Below are positions 20,224 to 24,010 of a DNA stretch of 24,010 nucleotides, one piece after another. Within the stretch, counting starts at the first letter, position 1. Each line of letters begins with the position of its first letter. Below the pieces are notes generated by a model. The model worked only from the letters and a program-made list of their open reading frames with translations. It was not told where the DNA came from and made no database searches. A program made the position numbers and the translations under genes. Source of the DNA: Lachnospiraceae bacterium UBA7026. GTDB lineage: Bacteria > Bacillota > Clostridia > Lachnospirales > Lachnospiraceae. The DNA is taken from positions 18,558 to 42,567 of the forward strand of contig DLBH01000010.1 of the NCBI GenBank assembly GCA_002494165.1. The letters are read 5' to 3'.

Positions 20224-21522
20224 TAACTTACGTTTGTCAATTACCCGGACGGCCTTACCCTCTGAACGTTGAATGGTTTTGGGAGCCATGAGATGAATCC
20301 TGGGACTGATGCCCAGCATGGATTTCATGGCTGTCTTCAGATCCTGCTCTCTCTTCTGCATCTCTGAAATCTTATCCGAGAACATCTCTTTCGGGAATTC
20401 GATATATACATCAAAGGTATCCGTGTTGTTTACCCTGTCCACAACAATCTGATAATTGGGTGTATAGCCTGCATTAAGGAGGACTGTTTCAATCTGGCTT
20501 GGGAAGACATTCACACCACGGATTACCATCATATCGTCACTGCGACCCAGGGGTTTGGTCATCCTGACATGGGTCCTTCCACAGGGACATTTGTCGCGGG
20601 ACAGGATACAGATATCCTTCGTCCGGTAACGGAGGAGGGGAAATCCTTCCTTGTCCAGGGATGTGAAAACCAGCTCTCCCTTTTCTCCCTCAGGAAGAAC
20701 CTCGCCGGTCTCCGGATTAATTACTTCCACATAGAAATGGTCCTCGTTGATATGCATGCCCTTCTGGGCCTGGCATTCGTAGGCGACACCGGGACCGGAA
20801 ATCTCTGTCAGCCCGTAGATATCATAGGCCTTGATCCCCAGACTCTTTTCGATGCTGCGGCGCATTTCCTCTGTCCAGGGTTCCGCCCCGAAAATGCCCG
20901 CTTTCAGTTTATTATCCTCAGGCTTGTATCCTCTCTCGGCCAAAGACTCTCCGATATATGCGGCATAGGAAGGTGTACAGCAGAGAATAGTCGCACCCAT
21001 ATCCATCATAAACTGGATCTGCCGGTCCGTATTCCCCGATGACATGGGCAGAGTAAGGCAGCCCACCTTATGGGAACCTCCGTGGAGGCCGAAGCCTCCT
21101 GTAAAGAGCCCGTAGCCATAGCATACCTGACAGATATCCTCGTCTGTCCCTCCTGCGGCAACGATAGCCCTGGCGCAGCATTCTTCCCACATATCCACAT
21201 CCTTCTGGGTATAAAAGGCTACAACTCTCTTTCCCGTAGTACCGGAAGTAGAGTGAATCCGCACACAGTTCTTCAGGTCTGTCCCCAGAAGTCCGTGGGG
21301 ATAAGAATCCCTCAGGTCATCCTTGGTCAGGAAGGGCAGTTTCTTTATATCCTCAATACTGCGGATGTCCTCCGGTCTGACTCCCTTCTGGTCCATCAGA
21401 TTACGGTAATATGGCACACAGTCATAGACATGCTGTACCTGTTTCACTATTTTTTCATTCTGGATTTTTATGATGTCTTCCCTCGATGCCGTCTCAATCT
21501 CGGGCTGATAATATTTCCTCAT
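20215..21522 (-). CDS. paaK: Phenylacetate-CoA ligase (AMP-forming)
   Basis: A 435-residue adenylate-forming ligase that activates phenylacetate or another aryl acid to its CoA thioester. It starts MRKYYQPEIETASREDI. The phosphate-binding loop is STSGTTGK (91-98), followed by YGYGLFTGGFGLH, the adenine/substrate motif YGLTEISGPG and the C-terminal GRSDDMMVIRGVNVFPSQIE, all typical of PaaK. The start at 21522 was chosen because AAAGGAG lies 6 nt upstream and homology begins there; 36 upstream in-frame residues fall in the promoter region. In anaerobes these enzymes often serve aryl acids formed by amino-acid fermentation. No indolepyruvate oxidoreductase gene is nearby. Confidence 0.95.
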   Translation of the reverse strand: MRKYYQPEIETASREDIIKIQNEKIVKQVQHVYDCVPYYRNLMDQKGVRPEDIRSIEDIKKLPFLTKDDLRDSYPHGLLGTDLKNCVRIHSTSGTTGKRVVAFYTQKDVDMWEECCARAIVAAGGTDEDICQVCYGYGLFTGGFGLHGGSHKVGCLTLPMSSGNTDRQIQFMMDMGATILCCTPSYAAYIGESLAERGYKPEDNKLKAGIFGAEPWTEEMRRSIEKSLGIKAYDIYGLTEISGPGVAYECQAQKGMHINEDHFYVEVINPETGEVLPEGEKGELVFTSLDKEGFPLLRYRTKDICILSRDKCPCGRTHVRMTKPLGRSDDMMVIRGVNVFPSQIETVLLNAGYTPNYQIVVDRVNNTDTFDVYIEFPKEMFSDKISEMQKREQDLKTAMKSMLGISPRIHLMAPKTIQRSEGKAVRVIDKRKLHE

Positions 21523-21556
21523 ATATTGCTCCTTTCCGGGATAAAATCCTACACCG

Positions 21557-21585
21557 ATTTTATTGTTTTCTGTGAGTTTTGTCCA
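21557..21585 (-). promoter_or_regulatory. Candidate promoter of paaK
   Basis: On the minus strand TGGACA (21585-21580) and TAAAAT (21562-21557) are spaced 17 bp. The start site would be near 21550, about 28 nt before the start codon. Confidence 0.45.
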
Positions 21586-21813
21586 GTAAAACCAAAAAAA
21601 TTTATAAATTCTTACCCTTCCAGAATACATTTCATGCTGTCATCACAACTCCTGCGGACAAACAGACAGCATCTTTATTAAAATATCAATATTTCAACTG
21701 GTATTTATATCTATTCTAAGTTAAAATACTTATAAGAATTTATTTCTATAAATATATCAGAAAATGGATCGCCTGCATTATAGACCTGAAAGGAAAAGGA
21801 GCATAAAAATGAG

Positions 21814-22305
21814 ATGAAAAGGTTTATTTTAGAATTAAAAAAGGCCCGCCACGCCTATCTTTTTACCGCTCTCGGCATACTTTTGATCGTCTTTCCCAAT
21901 CAGATCGGGGATGCTGCTCCTTATATTGTAGGGGCAGCTGCCTTATTATATGCTTTTGTTAATCTTTTAGTCTGTCTTAAATTCCCTGAGGCAGGTCTAA
22001 GCCTGGGAGACAGTGTAGTCAAAGCAGTGATCGGCCTGGTCTCCCTCATGCTGAAAGATAAAGCGATCTCCGTCCTGGGTGTGATCTGGGCGGTAGTATC
22101 CCTCCATGAAGTGGCTGATGAGATAGACGAGTATTATAAGACAAAAAATATCAGTCTCCTGAGTGTAGGAAGTATTATCGTAACCATAGTCTTTGCCGCC
22201 ATGCTCATGATGGATCCTTTTGACCATTTCAATACCCATTTAAGGATCCTGGGGCTGGAGATGGTTGCGGCCAGCTTTATCCGTCGCAGACATATCTTCC
22301 ATTAA
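21814..22305 (+). CDS. DUF308/HdeD-like small membrane protein
   Basis: A 163-residue integral membrane protein with about five hydrophobic segments: LFTALGILLIVFP, APYIVGAAALLYAFVNLLV, AVIGLVSLML with ISVLGVIWAVVSL, GSIIVTIVFAAMLMM and ILGLEMVAA. The repeated pattern of paired helices resembles DUF308/HdeD proteins, known for acid-stress roles in enterics but uncharacterised in Firmicutes. An AAAAGGAGC site lies about 12 nt before the ATG at 21814, slightly long. A preceding ATG at 21809 opens only a two-codon frame (ATG AGA TGA) that overlaps the start. No operon partner is evident. Confidence 0.82.
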   Translation: MKRFILELKKARHAYLFTALGILLIVFPNQIGDAAPYIVGAAALLYAFVNLLVCLKFPEAGLSLGDSVVKAVIGLVSLMLKDKAISVLGVIWAVVSLHEVADEIDEYYKTKNISLLSVGSIIVTIVFAAMLMMDPFDHFNTHLRILGLEMVAASFIRRRHIFH

Positions 22306-22384
22306 ATATTTCAGAAGCTTTTCTATTTTCTAATTTATTTATATGAACAAATCACTGACAATATATTATTAAAGGAGAAAATTT

Positions 22385-23926
22385 ATGTATTCCTATGATC
22401 AAAGACAAAACAGAATAACCAAAAGTCTCTTCAGCATGATTATCGCCTTAAGTCTTATTTTTGGATTATTGTTTGAGTCTACTGCCATAAAGGCTGAGGC
22501 GGCACAAAAAAAAGCTACGCTTGAAGGTATAAAAGTATCTTTGAAAAAAGGAACCTGGGTCCGCTCAATAACTTCAGAAAAGGGAACCACATGGTATATA
22601 GTAAAAGGAAAAAAATCAAGAATTTTTGTGACTCCTACCTTTTCCAGACCTCTGTCAAAATACAGAATTTCAAACCAGTATAAATGTAACAAAAAAGGAC
22701 GGAAAATTATCAAACTGTCTAAATCTGGTAAGTTTAAAGCAAATAAAACCGGTACAGTTAATATCACCATAACGACTAAGGTCAAAAAATCCAAAACAAC
22801 TTATTATCAGAAAAAAAAGAGCAAGCTCAGAATTGTTGTAGTAAGTAAAGCAGCATTCATCAATTATTTCAGAAATAGAGAATCTGCCAGTAAAAACACA
22901 AGTCAGGAAACTACGAAAAAGACAGAGACCACTACTCTAAAACAGACTTCAGCTTCGGATAATTTAGGCACTGTCAGCATGGTAGTTCCTGGCTACTGGA
23001 AGACACACCTGAACAATAAGGTCTCCACTTTAAAGAATTTAGATGCGAAGATTGGAAACCATGGTTTTAGTTTTGTATTTATCACGGATCTTCATTGGAG
23101 GGATAATAATAAAACCAGTCCGACCTTAATCAAATACATAACAGAGCACACCTCCGTTAAGACTGTAATTGGAGGAGGGGATATTCTTAATGCGGAACCG
23201 ACCGTTAACAGTGCGCTGAATGTCTTGAATTCCTGGGAGAATGCAGTCAAAGGGCTTGGCATGATCAACCTATATGGTAATCATGACAATAATTCAAACA
23301 AATCCAAATCACAATCAATATGGCTTGGATATAACAGATGGTATAATATCATGATGAAGCCCATTGAAAAAAGAGTAACCCAGTGGTCAGCTGATAAAAA
23401 AGACTTCTTTATTGATAATAAAAGCCAGAAAGTACGCATGATTTTCCTCAATACCGGCTTTGACAACGGGGCCTACCTTAAGTCCTCACAAACTGACTGG
23501 CTGGAAAAGGTCCTGCAAAATACAGAAAAAGGATGGAAAGTAATTCTATTCCAACACATTTGCTTTAATTTTACTACTAAAAAAGCAAATGTCCAGTTAT
23601 CCCTGCATAATTCAGGATTACTGACAAAGAAAGCCATTGATAATCAATATTCAAAGATGAAGCAAAATGGAGTGGACTTTGTCGGTGTGATCTCAGGACA
23701 TATACACAGAGATTATGCGTTTACAACTGACAAGGGTTATCCCTTCATCACGACAACTTGTGATGCCTCCGGAAATCAGGCGGCCAATTACGATTATCCA
23801 AATAGCGTAAGAAAAAAAGGAACCACTACAGAGCAGGCATTTGATGTCTACCATGTAGACACTGATGCCCGGAAGATTTATGTGACAAGAATTGGTGCCG
23901 GCAGTGACAGGCAACTCTCTTATTAA
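22385..23926 (+). CDS. Secreted calcineurin-like metallophosphoesterase with N-terminal Big2-like domain
   Basis: A 513-residue exported protein. A signal peptide (basic start, hydrophobic about 15-35, ending near AEAA at 40) precedes a Lys-rich beta region (about 45-155), whose SGKFKANKTGTVNITI resembles Big2/Ig-like repeats. A Thr/Ser/Lys linker (170-192) then leads to a metallophosphoesterase domain. The metal motifs are complete: D235-x-H237 (TDLHW), D266 (GGGDIL), GNHD with N299/H300, H391 (LFQHICF) and H439-x-H441 (SGHIHRDY). The substrate could be a nucleotide, phosphodiester or surface polymer. The gene is clearly richer in A/T, with many AAA and ATA codons, than most of the window, suggesting different ancestry or amelioration state. 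AAAGGAG precedes the ATG. Confidence 0.92.
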   Translation: MYSYDQRQNRITKSLFSMIIALSLIFGLLFESTAIKAEAAQKKATLEGIKVSLKKGTWVRSITSEKGTTWYIVKGKKSRIFVTPTFSRPLSKYRISNQYKCNKKGRKIIKLSKSGKFKANKTGTVNITITTKVKKSKTTYYQKKKSKLRIVVVSKAAFINYFRNRESASKNTSQETTKKTETTTLKQTSASDNLGTVSMVVPGYWKTHLNNKVSTLKNLDAKIGNHGFSFVFITDLHWRDNNKTSPTLIKYITEHTSVKTVIGGGDILNAEPTVNSALNVLNSWENAVKGLGMINLYGNHDNNSNKSKSQSIWLGYNRWYNIMMKPIEKRVTQWSADKKDFFIDNKSQKVRMIFLNTGFDNGAYLKSSQTDWLEKVLQNTEKGWKVILFQHICFNFTTKKANVQLSLHNSGLLTKKAIDNQYSKMKQNGVDFVGVISGHIHRDYAFTTDKGYPFITTTCDASGNQAANYDYPNSVRKKGTTTEQAFDVYHVDTDARKIYVTRIGAGSDRQLSY

Positions 23927-23959
23927 TTGGTAGATGCAATGTAGTAAATATTCATCAAA

Positions 23960-23978
23960 GACAGCCAGACAGGCTGTC
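23960..23978 (+). other. Stem-loop upstream of the right-edge gene
   Basis: GACAGCC (23960-23966) pairs perfectly with GGCTGTC (23972-23978) around a 5-nt loop. No T-run follows. It lies between the phosphoesterase and the next gene and could be a weak terminator or leader hairpin. Confidence 0.4.
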
Positions 23979-23995
23979 ACAACAAGGGAGTTCCC

Positions 23996-24010
23996 ATGAA
24001 AAAAGCGGTA
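23996..24010 (+). CDS. Start of a further gene, cut by the window edge
   Basis: An ATG at 23996 with AAGGGAG at 23984-23990 opens MKKAV before the window ends. The basic start could be a signal peptide or simply a cytoplasmic N-terminus. Too little is present to name it. Confidence 0.5.

Overview
The window looks like the chromosome of an anaerobic, low- to mid-GC Firmicute, most likely Lachnospiraceae (Clostridium cluster XIVa). This rests on the ylxM-ffh pair, a rubrerythrin, a butyrate-type CoA-transferase, a DUF5688 protein, a phenylacetyl-CoA ligase/ACT pair, TTGACA/TATAAT-like promoters and strong AAAGGAG ribosome binding sites. Most genes are moderately GC-rich, set in AT-rich spacers. 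The family name is inferred from gene content, not from a marker-gene search.

Layout. 1-1063 (minus): ylxM and the 5' part of ffh, the signal-recognition-particle operon, cut by the window edge. 1239-2004: rubrerythrin with a near-consensus promoter and a strong terminator. 2048-3582: rarA translationally coupled to a 67-aa two-helix membrane protein. 3685-5358: a histidine phosphatase and a DUF5688 protein. 5359-6772 (plus): an AT-rich divergent spacer, then a membrane-tethered barnase-type RNase on a long Asp/Gln/Tyr repeat stalk, overlapping by 4 nt with its barstar inhibitor. 6930-9052 (minus): an acyltransferase-3 membrane protein and a family 2 glycosyltransferase, probably surface polysaccharide. 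9181-10031: a 48-bp tandem repeat and a TtcA-like tRNA thiolase. 10379-11654 (plus): a SAM methyltransferase and a beta-carbonic anhydrase. 11887-14846 (minus): pyruvate kinase and a CoA-transferase, both central to fermentation. 15040-15765: a decayed amino-acid ABC-transporter ATPase. 15868-19197 (plus): a metallo-hydrolase, a Gfo/Idh/MocA oxidoreductase and a ClC-type chloride channel. 19586-21522 (minus): a double-ACT protein and phenylacetate-CoA ligase, separated by a 22-bp repeat array. 21814-24010 (plus): a DUF308-like membrane protein, an AT-rich secreted calcineurin-like phosphoesterase, and the first five codons of another gene.

The most distinctive system is the barnase/barstar pair, because the nuclease is a lipoprotein carried on an acidic repeat stalk instead of a freely secreted enzyme. 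The most distinctive non-coding structures are four. They are the 22-bp array of GAATTACAATTC-like palindromes (20056-20223), two related hairpin elements each lying between convergent genes (6842-6889 and 19281-19336), the 48-bp tandem repeat after ttcA, and the decayed ABC ATPase whose downstream reading frame is still open after an in-frame stop. No rRNA, tRNA, CRISPR array, transposase or phage gene was seen.
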